From JBHGBM01 sp041946965 (lineage in GTDB: Bacteria; Acidobacteriota; Terriglobia; Bryobacterales; Bryobacteraceae), in the NCBI GenBank assembly GCA_041946965.1, contig JBHGBM010000026.1:1-63755 (forward strand): DNA of 63,755 nucleotides, in the 5' to 3' direction. The notes below the pieces were generated by a model, which was not told the origin of the DNA, made no database searches, and saw only the letters and a list, made by a program, of their open reading frames with translations. Shown here piece after piece: positions 27,626 to 39,699 of the stretch. Position 1 is the stretch's first letter; every line of letters starts with the position of its first letter. Both the position numbers and the translations under genes were made by a program.

Positions 27626-28627
27626 CTATTCGATCTTAAAACGGGCCTGCGCGGTGATGCCGTGCTTGATGGCGGGATCGGGACTGTTGAAGTCGGCGAT
27701 GAAATCTCCCTGGCGGATCTCGCGGAGGACGGCGGGGACGCCCTCGCCGGACAGATCGGCGAAGAACAGCATCACGATCTGACCGGGGCGCAGGCGGGCG
27801 AGGGCGGCGGGATCGGCCTCCACCACGGCCTCGAGCGCAGCGGGGTTTACCACGATATCGAAAAGTTCGGAGGGGTTGTCGCCGCCGACTTCCTTGCCGG
27901 CTTCGGTTCTGCGCACGGCCACGGTGCCGTCCACCGGGGAGACGATTTCACCCGCTTTGAGATCCGCCTGCGCGCCGTCGAGCTGCTTGTTCTTGTCGTC
28001 GAGGATCTCCTTGGCCTTGTGCAATTCCGCGAGCAGTCCGTCCACACGCTCTTCGGCATGGCGTGCCAGGGTATCCAGGCTGTTGTGCTCGGCCTCGGCG
28101 TTGTGCATCTCTTTTTCGGATTTTTCGTACACCAGGCGCGGCGTGGCGCCTTCGCCGTAGAGGTACTTCTGGCGGCGGTAGAGCTTGTCGGCGCGCTGGA
28201 AGTCGTCCTGGGCGCGCTGTGCGTCGGCGCGGGCGCGCGAAGCCTCCATGCGCGCGGAGATGATGGCGCTCTCCACCTTAGTGACGCGGGCTTGGGCGGC
28301 TTCAACGGCGGATTTGGCGGCGTCGCGGGCGCTTTCGGCGCCCTGATTGGCGATCCGCGCCAGGACTTGGCCCTGGTAGACCTCCTGCCCGGCGTCCACC
28401 AGCAACTCGGTCACGGTGCCGCTGACCTCGCTTCTTACCGTGACCACCTGGCGTGCGCGTACGAGCGCCGGAAGGGTGATCTCACTGCCCGGAGCTGGAA
28501 CCGCAGCCGCCTGCGGCGGGGCCGGCCGGGGAGCCCCGGCCCTCTGGCGGCGCAGCAGCGAAACAGCCCCCGCGGCGATGCCCAGCAGCAGCACCACGAC
28601 CGGGATCAGCACCCATTTGCCGCGCAT
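27626..28627 (-). CDS. HlyD-family membrane fusion (periplasmic adaptor) protein
   Basis: The product is 333 aa. An N-terminal membrane anchor (VLIPVVVLLLGIAAGAVSLL) is followed by a Pro/Ala linker. The first half-lipoyl motif is VRSEVSGTVTELLVDAGQEV. A long alpha-helical hairpin spans about 95-215, rich in Ala/Glu/Arg. The second lipoyl half is KAGEIVSPVDGTVAVRRTEA, and beta-barrel segments end the protein. Such adaptors join an inner-membrane pump to an outer-membrane channel. No ABC or RND pump lies beside it, so its partners must be elsewhere. The start overlaps the extended open frame of the upstream PEP-CTERM-like gene. Confidence 0.88.
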   Translation of the reverse strand: MRGKWVLIPVVVLLLGIAAGAVSLLRRQRAGAPRPAPPQAAAVPAPGSEITLPALVRARQVVTVRSEVSGTVTELLVDAGQEVYQGQVLARIANQGAESARDAAKSAVEAAQARVTKVESAIISARMEASRARADAQRAQDDFQRADKLYRRQKYLYGEGATPRLVYEKSEKEMHNAEAEHNSLDTLARHAEERVDGLLAELHKAKEILDDKNKQLDGAQADLKAGEIVSPVDGTVAVRRTEAGKEVGGDNPSELFDIVVNPAALEAVVEADPAALARLRPGQIVMLFFADLSGEGVPAVLREIRQGDFIADFNSPDPAIKHGITAQARFKIE

Positions 28628-29291
28628 ACTTCGATGATATCAACCAGAGCAGGAAAAGGCTTCCGAGAGCGGCCGGCAGGGTGGTGGAGGGCTCGGGAAC
28701 CGTGGCCTCCGCGGCGACATTCGCTCCCGCAGTGGTGCCGAAGGAGAACACCACGTCGTGTACCAGCGTCTGGCTGCCCACGCCCGGCGCCGCCACCTGG
28801 AACTGAAGCGGGCCGAGCAGGAAGGGGTTGTGCGAGCCCGATCCGGCGATGGAGCCGTTGGCGGCGCCGAAGAGGCCGGCAGGGCGACCGATGAGGGTGC
28901 CGGTGGGCCATGCCGCCGCGCACGCCGCGCACAATTGCAGGCCGCCCGTGGCCGGAACCAGCAGCCATCCGGCGGGAGCTGCGCCGAGGCTTTCCCAGGT
29001 GCGATCCTTCGCCACGCGGATCCACGCGCCCTGGCTGCCCAGCAGCGAGGCGCCATCCGGGGAGCCGCCCGCCAGCATGAACATGAGGCCCGCCACGTTC
29101 TGGCTGACAGCCGAGGGGTTGGCGAGGAGGTTCTCGAGCGTCACGGAAATGGCGCCCGGGCTGGTGGAGAACAGCGCGCTGGCGGCTACCGGCTGGCTGT
29201 CGAACGGATTTACGCTGCCGGGCGGCGTGGTAAAGAGGATGGTCGAGGCGGCTGCCGGCCAGGCCAGCAGCAAGACACAGAAACAACGCAT
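28482..29291 (-). CDS. Exported protein with a PEP-CTERM-like C-terminus
   Basis: A signal peptide (MRCFCVLLLAWPAAAS) is followed by a beta-rich domain (TPPGSVNPFDSQPV, VSQNVAGLMFMLAGGSPDGA). Near residue 198 comes TVPEPSTTLPAAL and then a hydrophobic run LGSLFLLWLISSKYARQ. That is the order of a PEP-CTERM sorting signal: VPEP, membrane segment, basic end. The frame then stays open for about 45 low-complexity residues inside the start of hlyD and stops at 28482. The true end may have been lost by a small frameshift near 28620. The matching exosortase is not in the window. Confidence 0.6.
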   Translation of the reverse strand: MRCFCVLLLAWPAAASTILFTTPPGSVNPFDSQPVAASALFSTSPGAISVTLENLLANPSAVSQNVAGLMFMLAGGSPDGASLLGSQGAWIRVAKDRTWESLGAAPAGWLLVPATGGLQLCAACAAAWPTGTLIGRPAGLFGAANGSIAGSGSHNPFLLGPLQFQVAAPGVGSQTLVHDVVFSFGTTAGANVAAEATVPEPSTTLPAALGSLFLLWLISSKYARQMGADPGRGAAAGHRRGGCFAAAPPEGRGSPAGPAAGGCGSSSGQ

Positions 29292-29327
29292 GCCGCTCTT
29301 ATCGGCAGTTTCGATAAAGTAGCGGAG

Positions 29328-29864
29328 ATGGCCAGGTTTTCACCCGCCCGCGTTTCGGCGGTTTACCTACGGATTGCGAATGCTACTTTCGGCGGCGGCG
29401 ATCCCACCATGGCCGCGCTCCACAACGATCTGGTGCACGTGCGCGGCTGGCTGCGGCCGGAGGATTCCGCGGTGGTGTTCGGGCTGGCGCGGCTCACGCC
29501 GGGCACCAACATGCTGGCCTATTGCGCCGGCACCGCGTGGCGTATCGCGGGCTGGCCGGCGGCGGTGCCGGCGGTGCTCGGGACCACGCTGCCTTCCGCG
29601 GTGCTGGTTGCGCTGCTCACCGCGGGATATGAGGGCTGGAACCGGAACCCGCACGCTATGGCGGCCATAGGGGGTATGCTCACGGCGGCGGTGGGGATGA
29701 TGGCCGCCGGGGCCTGGCAGTTGCTCCGGCCGAGCCTGGTCCGCGGGATGCGGCGGCGCGCGCTGCTGATCGCGGGCGGGGCGCTGGCGTTGTGCTGGGC
29801 GGGCCTCTCGCCGGTGCAGGTGCTGGCGCTGGCCGCGCTGGCGGGTTTCTTCTGGCGCCTATGA
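29328..29864 (+). CDS. Chromate transporter family protein, first half
   Basis: The product is 178 aa with about five hydrophobic segments. It carries family features ATFGGGDPTMAAL, VVFGLARLTPGTNMLAYCAG, an invariant-type GW and PSAVLVALLTAGYE. The family's short chains work as pairs, and the next gene supplies the other half with an ATGA overlap. The frame is open far upstream, but the start at 29328 gives the normal N-terminus. Chromate is the namesake substrate, and the true anion for this pair is unknown. Confidence 0.87.
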   Translation: MARFSPARVSAVYLRIANATFGGGDPTMAALHNDLVHVRGWLRPEDSAVVFGLARLTPGTNMLAYCAGTAWRIAGWPAAVPAVLGTTLPSAVLVALLTAGYEGWNRNPHAMAAIGGMLTAAVGMMAAGAWQLLRPSLVRGMRRRALLIAGGALALCWAGLSPVQVLALAALAGFFWRL

Positions 29865-30370
29865 GCCTGCCGCTGCTTTACCTGTTGCTGCTGAAGGCCA
29901 CCCTGACCTCGTTCAGCGGGATGAGCTCGCTGCCCATCATTCACCACGATTTCGTCGTGCGCTACCGCGTCTTGACCGAAAACCAATTGAGCGCCGCCGT
30001 GGCCGCCGGCCGCGCCACTCCCGGCCCGATCGGCTTGTACGTGACCAGCGTGGGCTACTTCGCCGCGGGCGTGCCCGGCGCGCTGGCGGGAACCGTGGCG
30101 CTGATGACGCCGGCGTTCCTCATCATTCCCATGCTGCGTTACCTGAGCGCACGGACGGAACAGCCTCGCGTGCGGAGCGCGATTCAGGCCGTGACGCTGG
30201 CCGCGGCGGGATTGCTTGCGTACGCCACCGTACCTATGGCGCGCGCCGCCATCACCGGGTGGGTGGGCGCCGCCATTGCGCTGGGCAGCTTCGCGTTCGC
30301 GGCGTTCACGCGCCGGCCCACGCTGTGGGCCATCGGCGCGGCGGCTCTGATCGGCCTGGCAACCCGTTAG
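29861..30370 (+). CDS. Chromate transporter family protein, second half
   Basis: The product is 169 aa and hydrophobic throughout. It has the family segments TSFSGMSSLPIIHHDFV, LSAAVAAGRATPGPIGLYVT and GTVALMTPAFLIIPML. Its ATG overlaps the stop of the first-half gene. Paired short chains are a recognised arrangement in this family. The conserved PGP appears in this half and PGT in the first half, as usual for the pair. Confidence 0.88.
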   Translation: MSLPLLYLLLLKATLTSFSGMSSLPIIHHDFVVRYRVLTENQLSAAVAAGRATPGPIGLYVTSVGYFAAGVPGALAGTVALMTPAFLIIPMLRYLSARTEQPRVRSAIQAVTLAAAGLLAYATVPMARAAITGWVGAAIALGSFAFAAFTRRPTLWAIGAAALIGLATR

Positions 30371-30384
30371 CGCCCGAGCCGGTA

Positions 30385-30390
30385 TAGAAT
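30385..30390 (+). promoter_or_regulatory. Putative -10 box (TAGAAT) of the MFS gene
   Basis: TAGAAT lies 11 bp before the ATG at 30402, so the leader would be about 5 nt. No Shine-Dalgarno and no convincing -35 box are seen. It follows the chromate transporter stop by 14 bp. Confidence 0.35.
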
Positions 30391-30401
30391 ATGGGTTCCG
30401 C

Positions 30402-31775
30402 ATGTCTCAAAATTCGTCCGCATCCGCCCAGAAGCCGGGACAGAAATACGCCTGGTACAAAGAACTCAATGGCTATCATTGGTTCGTTCTCGTGGTAGCC
30501 AGTCTCGGCTGGCTCTTCGATACGATGGCCCAGCAGTTGTTCAACATCGCGCGGGTCCCCGCCATCCGGGACCTGATGGGCGCGAAACCCGGAGACGCAG
30601 CCATGGCGCGCGCGGTCTCCGAGCAGGCCGGCTACGCCACCATGATTTTCATGATCGGGTGGGCGCTCGGCGGTGTGCTGTTCGGGATCCTGGGCGACCG
30701 CATCGGCCGCGCCAAGACCATGATGATGACGATCCTGTTCTACTCCGTCTTCACGGGTCTGAGCGTGCTCTCGACCGGCATTTGGGATTTCAACGTCTAC
30801 CGGTTCCTGTGCGGGCTGGGCGTGGGCGGCCAGTTCGCGGTGGGCGTGGCTCTGGTGGCGGAAACCATGCCGGCCCGCGCGCGGCCTTACGCGCTGGGTA
30901 TGGTGCAGGCGCTTTCGGCCGTGGGCAACATGATGGCGGCCACCACCGGCATCGTGCTCGGCCAGATGGAAACTGCGGGCGCCATCACCGGCGCATGGCG
31001 TTACCTGTTTGTCGCCGGCGCTTTGCCGGCTCCTCTGGCGCTGGTGGTGTTCAAGAAGCTCAAGGAACCCGAGCAGTGGGTGAAGGCCCGCGCCGAAAAA
31101 AAGAAGATGGGTTCGTTCCACGACCTGTTCGCCGACCCGCGCTGGCGCCGCAATTCGATTGTCGGCATGCTGCTGGCCTTTGCCGGCGTGGTGGGGCTGT
31201 GGGGTATCGGCTTCTTCAGTTTCGACCTGCTGCGGCCGGTGCTGGAGCGGACCTTCAGGGCTCAGGGATTCACCGGGGCGGAACTGGCGGGCCGCACCAC
31301 CATGTGGATCGGCATCACCTCTCTATTGCAGAACATCGGCGCCTTCTTCGGCGTGAATGCGTTCACCTGGTTGACGCAGCGCACCAACCGGCGCAAGGCC
31401 TTCGCGGTGAGCTTCGTGGCCGCGATGGGAATGACCGCGTTTACCTTCTGGAAACTGGAAACCTTCGTGGACATCTTCTGGATGATCCCCCTGATGGGCT
31501 TCAGCCAGTTGGCGCTGTTCGGCGGCTACGCGATCTACCTGCCGGAGCTGTTCCCCACGCGGCTGCGCAGCACGGGCACCAGCTTCTGCTATAACGTGGG
31601 CCGCGCGGTGGCGGCGCTCGGTCCGCTAACCCTCGGGCTGCTGACCAGCCGGGTTTACGCGGGCTACCAGGATCCTATGCGGTACGCGGGCATCACCATG
31701 TGCCTGGTGTTCCTGGTGGGGATGGCGGCGCTGCCGTTCGCTCCGGAGACCAAGGACCGGCCGCTGCCGGAGTAA
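30402..31775 (+). CDS. MFS transporter, metabolite:H+ symporter type
   Basis: The product is 457 aa with twelve predicted membrane helices. The loop 2-3 signature is GDRIGRAKTM. A conserved charged/small-residue helix reads FLCGLGVGGQFAVGVALVAE, and a second-half signature-like TNRRKAFAVSF follows helix 8. A hydrophilic insert (GAKPGDAAMARAVSEQ) lies after helix 1. The sequence resembles sugar- or organic-acid-proton symporters, but specificity is not evident. It ends 16 bp from the convergent DUF6448 gene. Confidence 0.9.
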   Translation: MSQNSSASAQKPGQKYAWYKELNGYHWFVLVVASLGWLFDTMAQQLFNIARVPAIRDLMGAKPGDAAMARAVSEQAGYATMIFMIGWALGGVLFGILGDRIGRAKTMMMTILFYSVFTGLSVLSTGIWDFNVYRFLCGLGVGGQFAVGVALVAETMPARARPYALGMVQALSAVGNMMAATTGIVLGQMETAGAITGAWRYLFVAGALPAPLALVVFKKLKEPEQWVKARAEKKKMGSFHDLFADPRWRRNSIVGMLLAFAGVVGLWGIGFFSFDLLRPVLERTFRAQGFTGAELAGRTTMWIGITSLLQNIGAFFGVNAFTWLTQRTNRRKAFAVSFVAAMGMTAFTFWKLETFVDIFWMIPLMGFSQLALFGGYAIYLPELFPTRLRSTGTSFCYNVGRAVAALGPLTLGLLTSRVYAGYQDPMRYAGITMCLVFLVGMAALPFAPETKDRPLPE

Positions 31776-31791
31776 GCCGCGGGTACGAACA

Positions 31792-32349
31792 TCAATGTGT
31801 ATGCGCGTGAGCCGCGGTAAGTGCGTTGACGCGCTCCACGTAGTGCATCAGCTCGACGTAGGATGCGACGTAATCGCGCCCGGCCTCGACGGTCGTGCCG
31901 GCCTTTTCGCGGGCTTGCCGCGCGCGGGTGTAGCGTTCGCGCAGGCCGTCTGCAACCTCGGCGATGAGGCCGCGCACAAGGCCGTCCACCGAGCCCGTTT
32001 CGAGCGCGGCGTCGGCGCGGGTGATGGCGGGCTCCACGTCTCCTGCGGGCTTCAGGCCGGTATACGGCGCCCCTTCGCCGGCGCGGTGCAGGCGCACCAG
32101 GGTTTCGAAGAACCAGGTGTCGGCAAGCTGCCTCGATTCGGCGCCGCCGCGGCGCACTTTCAGCGCCAGGGCGAAGGCGCCGCGCACCGGCGGCTCGTCC
32201 TGCTTCCGGACCCATTTCAGAACGGGGGTGATGTCTCCGGATTCGAGCGCCTGGCGCGCCGCCGCCACCACGGGGCCGTCCACGCTGTCGCAATGCGCCT
32301 GCACAAGCCCGGCCGTCAGAAGAGCCAGAGCTGGAACGAGAAATCTCAT
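31792..32349 (-). CDS. DUF6448-type exported protein
   Basis: The product is 185 aa. A signal peptide (MRFLVPALALLTAGLVQA) is followed at once by HCDSVDGPVV. Charged helical segments then read LESGDITPVLKWV, AFALALKVRRGGAESRQLAD and WFFETLVRLHRAGEGAPYTG, and the protein ends in AHAHTH. This order matches a family annotated as DUF6448. The His and Cys at the mature N-terminus and the histidines at the C-terminus could bind metal, which is inference. It is divergent from an Oar receptor with 85 bp between the starts. The ATG at 32349 was chosen because the longer frame to 32430 has no signal peptide. Confidence 0.75.
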   Translation of the reverse strand: MRFLVPALALLTAGLVQAHCDSVDGPVVAAARQALESGDITPVLKWVRKQDEPPVRGAFALALKVRRGGAESRQLADTWFFETLVRLHRAGEGAPYTGLKPAGDVEPAITRADAALETGSVDGLVRGLIAEVADGLRERYTRARQAREKAGTTVEAGRDYVASYVELMHYVERVNALTAAHAHTH

Positions 32350-32374
32350 GTCCCAATCTTCCCGCCGATTCGTG

Positions 32375-32421
32375 TCCGGTCCAGTGACCGGAGTCACACG
32401 GCAATGCGGCGGGAGTAGAAT
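32375..32421 (+). promoter_or_regulatory. Promoter of the second Oar receptor with adjacent inverted repeat
   Basis: TCCGGTC (32375-32381), a 4-nt loop and GACCGGA (32386-32392) form a perfect 7-bp inverted repeat. It abuts GTCACA (32393-32398), which is 17 bp from TAGAAT (32416-32421). The start ATG is at 32435. The palindrome is well placed for a regulator controlling both this gene and the divergent DUF6448 gene. The function is inferred from layout. Confidence 0.45.
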
Positions 32422-32434
32422 ATCAGACAAATTT

Positions 32435-35815
<3,381 letters not shown>

Positions 35816-35880
35816 GGGGCCCGCACGCCGGGCGGAAGCCAGGGATGGCTGCCCCACACGGTATCCTGGAGGTCTGTTCT

Positions 35881-36945
35881 ATGACCCGACGCGAATTGCT
35901 GCTTAGTTCGATGGCCTTGGCCGCCGCGCCGAAGCCCCCCCGCTATCTTCAATCCCAGGCCGCGCTGTACGCGCGCGATCCGCGTAAGGCGGCCATCGAA
36001 TGGTTCCGCGAGGCGAAGTTCGGCCTGTTCCTCCACTACGGGCTTTATTCGCTGCACGGACGGCACGAATGGGTGCAACTGCGGGAGCTGATCCCCGTGG
36101 CCGAGTACGCCAGGCTGAAGGACCGGTTCACGGCGGAGAAGTTCGACGCCAATTTCATCGTCAACATGGCCGCCGGCGCCGGCATGAAGTACGTGAACAT
36201 CACCACGCGGCACCACGATTCGTTCTGCCTGTTCCGCAGCAAGTACACCGATTTCACCAGCGTCAACAGCCCGGCGAAGCGCGACCTGGTGGCGGAGCTG
36301 GCCAAGGCCTGCGACCGGCGCGGCCTGGGATTGTGCCTGTACTATTCGCACGGGCGCGACTGGAAGCATCCCCACGCGCCGAACAACGACGAGTGGGGCG
36401 GCAGCGCGCGTCCCAAGTACAACCCGCCGGAACCCACCTATGCGACCGGCGCGGCGCACGACCTGAACCGGTATCTCGATTTTATGCACGGGCAGATCGA
36501 GGAGCTGCTCACCAACTACGGCCCCATCGGAGCCATCTGGCTGGACGGCATCGCGGTCCCGCTCTCCGGCGACAAGTCGAAGTTCCGCTGCCAGGAACTC
36601 TACGACTTCATCCACTCGAAACAGCCGCAGGTGCTGGTCTCCTACAAGCAGGGACTGCTCGGCACCGAGGACTTCTTCGCGCCCGAGCACAAGGCCGTGG
36701 GCAACCCGAGCGGCAAGCCCATGGAAATCTGCACCACCCTGCAAGTGGGGAGTTGGGGATACAAGAAGGACGCGCCGCACCTGACGGCGGATCAGGCCTG
36801 GGAGAAGCTGCGCGCCGCGCGCCGGGCGGGCGCCAACCTGCTGCTGAATACGGGCCCGCTGCCGGACGGCTCGATCGCGCCGGAGCACGTGGCCGTGCTG
36901 CGCGAGATGGGCCGGCGCATTCGCCAGCAGGGCTTCCCGTCATAG
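35881..36945 (+). CDS. GH29 alpha-L-fucosidase
   Basis: The product is 354 aa. A short export-like N-terminus (MTRRELLLSSMALAAAP) with paired arginines is followed by the GH29 barrel: WFREAKFGLFLHYGLYSLHG, YVNITTRHHDSFCLFRSKYT and LCLYYSHGRDWKHP. The likely nucleophile is Asp222 in IGAIWLDGIA, the usual WxDG position. The C-terminal beta domain of longer family members is missing, as in many acidobacterial forms. It lies between an Oar receptor and a barrel-vWFA-coiled-coil trio. Fucose release from glycans is the expected role. Confidence 0.9.
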   Translation: MTRRELLLSSMALAAAPKPPRYLQSQAALYARDPRKAAIEWFREAKFGLFLHYGLYSLHGRHEWVQLRELIPVAEYARLKDRFTAEKFDANFIVNMAAGAGMKYVNITTRHHDSFCLFRSKYTDFTSVNSPAKRDLVAELAKACDRRGLGLCLYYSHGRDWKHPHAPNNDEWGGSARPKYNPPEPTYATGAAHDLNRYLDFMHGQIEELLTNYGPIGAIWLDGIAVPLSGDKSKFRCQELYDFIHSKQPQVLVSYKQGLLGTEDFFAPEHKAVGNPSGKPMEICTTLQVGSWGYKKDAPHLTADQAWEKLRAARRAGANLLLNTGPLPDGSIAPEHVAVLREMGRRIRQQGFPS

Positions 36946-36963
36946 CGTTACACTCGGGGTGAG

Positions 36964-39699
36964 ATGCGTTTGGGGCGCCGCGGTGCGGTCTTGTATTTGG
37001 TGTGCGCCGCGACGTGGGCGCAGCAGAAACCGGCCGGGGAGATGGAGCGCGCGGTCGAGGAGTTCAAAATCCAGACGCGGAACCTCGGTTTGCGGGCGGA
37101 CAGCCCGGCGAAAGCGCGGCAGGCGCGCGGCGCGGGGCGGGCGTGGCACGGACGCCTCTACGAGAATTTCCGCAACGACGCGCTCGACGCGGTCCCCCAC
37201 GAAATCTTGCAGCGCGGCGCCGATAAGTCAGTGCTGCGGCGCAACCAGTTCGGCTTCAACGTGGCGGGACCGGCGGCGGCGCCGCGCCTCCCATCCGGCA
37301 ACAGCGCCTTCTTCTCGCTTTCTTACGAGGGCGTGCGGGAGCGCATCTCGCGCGCCTCGCTGCGCACCATCCCGACCGCTCAGGAGCGCACGGGAGACTA
37401 CTCCGCCATCGTGGACCAGGCGGGCGGCATGCTGCCCATCTACGATCCGGCCGCCACGCGCGAGAACCCGGAGTTCGACCCCGCGCGGCCGGTCTCGACG
37501 GATAACCTGCAACATGCGCGCGAACCGTTCCCCGGCAACATCATCCCCGCCGCCCGGCTCGATCCGGAGGCGCGCAGGATCACCGGATTCTATCCGCTGC
37601 CGAACACTTCCGTGGGGCCGTTCTTCCGCAACAATTTCTTCGTGAATTCGCCCGAAACCAACACGGCCAACGGGATGATCGGGAAACTCGACCAGACCCT
37701 CCTCGAGCGCCACCGGGCGAGTCTCGAGCTGGCTTTCTCCAACGGCTCGCTGGGCGCGGCGCGGCTGTTCCCGAACGCGGCCAACCCGGGCGCGTCGGAC
37801 CGGCATTTCTCGAGCCGGCGCGGGTCGCTCGAGCACGTCTTCACAGCCTCGCCTCGCACGGTGAACACCATCGGCTTCGACGTCTCCTCGGACTCCTCGC
37901 GCAACGGCGCCGAAGGCGAGGAGCCGTTCCCGGTGATCTCCTTTTCTCCCTACCTGGGGATGGGGCGCGCCTACCCGGTTTCGCGCACGGCGCGCAACAA
38001 TTTCACCTGGACCGAATCGCTCTCCACGCGCCGCGGCAAGCACACCGTGCGGCTCACGGCGCAATATTCGCGGCAGCAGGTGAACACCTTCTGGCCGCAG
38101 TACCCGGCGGGCTCGCTGCGGTTCGGCGCGGGACTCACCAGCCTGCCGGGCATCGTGAACACCGGCCACGCGTTCGCGAGTTTTCTGCTGGGCATGGCCG
38201 AATACGCGGAAAGCAGTGTGGCGCCGGCGCCTTCGTATTTCCGCCGCACCCACGGCACGCTGGCGCTGAACGACCGGTGGGAGATGCGCCGCGGATTGAC
38301 GATCTCGGTCGGCGCGAACCTGGAGCGCAGCACGCCGCGGGTGGAAAAGTACGACCGACAGTCCACGGTGGCACTGGATGCCGTCAACCCGGCCAATGGC
38401 CGCTTGGGCGCTCTGGTAGCGGCGGCGCGCGGAGGCCACGGCCGCAGCTTCCAGCCCGTGCGGGTGCGCCTGGAGCCGCACGCCAGCTTGGCCTGGAACC
38501 CGCGCGGCGACGCCAATACGGTGGTGCGGGCGGCGTTCGCGCGCAGCTATGCGGCCATCCCCATCTACTCCGCGCAGTGGGGCACGCAGGGCTTCGCCGC
38601 TTACCCCACGTTCATTTCGCCGAATGTGCAACTGGAGCCTGCGGTGCGGCTCTCCGGCGGCCTTCCGCCGCTTGGGTATACGTTGCCCAACCTGGCCGCC
38701 ACGGCCGCCAACGATACGGTGGCCGACCTGATCGACGCCACCGACCGCCAGCCGACTTACCAATCCGCCTCTCTCACGCTCGAACGACAGTTGCCCGCCT
38801 CGGTGGTGCTGACCGCGGGTGTGGCCTATTCCGGAGGCAAGAACCTGCTGGTGGGCAACGGCGCGGCCAACCCCAACGCGATCCCGCTCGACGCGCTGCG
38901 CTTCCGCGACCTGCTCAACGACGAGAACTTCAACCGCTCGCTGCGACCCTATCCGCAGTACAAGGGCTTCGACGTGTACAGCAGCTATCCGCTCGGCCGC
39001 TACGAGCGCGACGCGGCCTTCCTGCGCATGGAGAAGCGCGCCAGCGGCGGACTTACCGTCAGCGCCTACTACGAATTCGCGCGGCAGATGGACGACTACT
39101 CCGGCCCCTACGGCAAGCAGGATTTCTTCAACCGGCGGAACGAGTGGTCGCGGACGGTAGGGCCCCGGCCGCATTACTTCCAGTTCAGCTACACCTACGA
39201 TCTGCCGTTAAACCCGGGCCGGTTCAGAACGCTCGCACGGGGCTGGTCGGTCACGGGCAGTGCGTCGATGGCGTCCGGCGATCCGCTGTACCTGCGGCCG
39301 CAGTTCAACAACACGGGCGGGGTGGTGCAGGCGCTGCGGGTGAACGCCGTGGCGGGCGTGGACCCGCACGTCGCCGGGCGCGGGCCCGAGTTGTGGTTCA
39401 ACCCCGCGGCCTTCGACCAGCCGCCCGATTTCACCCTCGGCGCGGTCTCGCGCACGCTGCCGGACGTGTTCAACCCCGGCTACCAGAACTATGATGTGAG
39501 CGTGAACAAGCGTTTCGCGCTGGCGCCGGACCGCGCGCTGGAATTCAGCGCGGCGGGTTTCAATTTCTTGAATCACGCCAACTGGAACGATCCAGATAAC
39601 GTGATCGGGCCCGCCTCGGCGCCCAATGTGAACGCGGGCAAGATCATCGGTTCGAGCGGCGGGCGCGTGATCCAGTTGGGATTGAGGTTCAGCTTCTGA
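36964..39699 (+). CDS. Oar-like outer-membrane barrel lacking the regulatory domain and most of the plug
   Basis: The product is 911 aa. A signal-like start (RRGAVLYLVCAATWAQQ) is followed almost at once by VEEFKIQTRNLGLRADS and HGRLYENFRNDALDA. These are the last elements of the plug in complete Oar proteins. The carboxypeptidase-like domain and the first two thirds of the plug are therefore absent. The barrel is complete: GNIIPAARLDPEARRITGFY, TWTESLSTRRGKHTVRL, PRPHYFQFSYTYDLPLN and the end IQLGLRFSF. The reading frame is intact with normal codon use. Its stop overlaps the next ATG (TGATG). It may be a degraded receptor or a specialised barrel. Confidence 0.82.
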   Translation: MRLGRRGAVLYLVCAATWAQQKPAGEMERAVEEFKIQTRNLGLRADSPAKARQARGAGRAWHGRLYENFRNDALDAVPHEILQRGADKSVLRRNQFGFNVAGPAAAPRLPSGNSAFFSLSYEGVRERISRASLRTIPTAQERTGDYSAIVDQAGGMLPIYDPAATRENPEFDPARPVSTDNLQHAREPFPGNIIPAARLDPEARRITGFYPLPNTSVGPFFRNNFFVNSPETNTANGMIGKLDQTLLERHRASLELAFSNGSLGAARLFPNAANPGASDRHFSSRRGSLEHVFTASPRTVNTIGFDVSSDSSRNGAEGEEPFPVISFSPYLGMGRAYPVSRTARNNFTWTESLSTRRGKHTVRLTAQYSRQQVNTFWPQYPAGSLRFGAGLTSLPGIVNTGHAFASFLLGMAEYAESSVAPAPSYFRRTHGTLALNDRWEMRRGLTISVGANLERSTPRVEKYDRQSTVALDAVNPANGRLGALVAAARGGHGRSFQPVRVRLEPHASLAWNPRGDANTVVRAAFARSYAAIPIYSAQWGTQGFAAYPTFISPNVQLEPAVRLSGGLPPLGYTLPNLAATAANDTVADLIDATDRQPTYQSASLTLERQLPASVVLTAGVAYSGGKNLLVGNGAANPNAIPLDALRFRDLLNDENFNRSLRPYPQYKGFDVYSSYPLGRYERDAAFLRMEKRASGGLTVSAYYEFARQMDDYSGPYGKQDFFNRRNEWSRTVGPRPHYFQFSYTYDLPLNPGRFRTLARGWSVTGSASMASGDPLYLRPQFNNTGGVVQALRVNAVAGVDPHVAGRGPELWFNPAAFDQPPDFTLGAVSRTLPDVFNPGYQNYDVSVNKRFALAPDRALEFSAAGFNFLNHANWNDPDNVIGPASAPNVNAGKIIGSSGGRVIQLGLRFSF

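Noticed and set aside
37228..39174. 648-aa open frame antisense to the plug-truncated barrel
   Set aside because: Arg/His-rich low-complexity product, no ribosome site, and the sense frame has family-level similarity.
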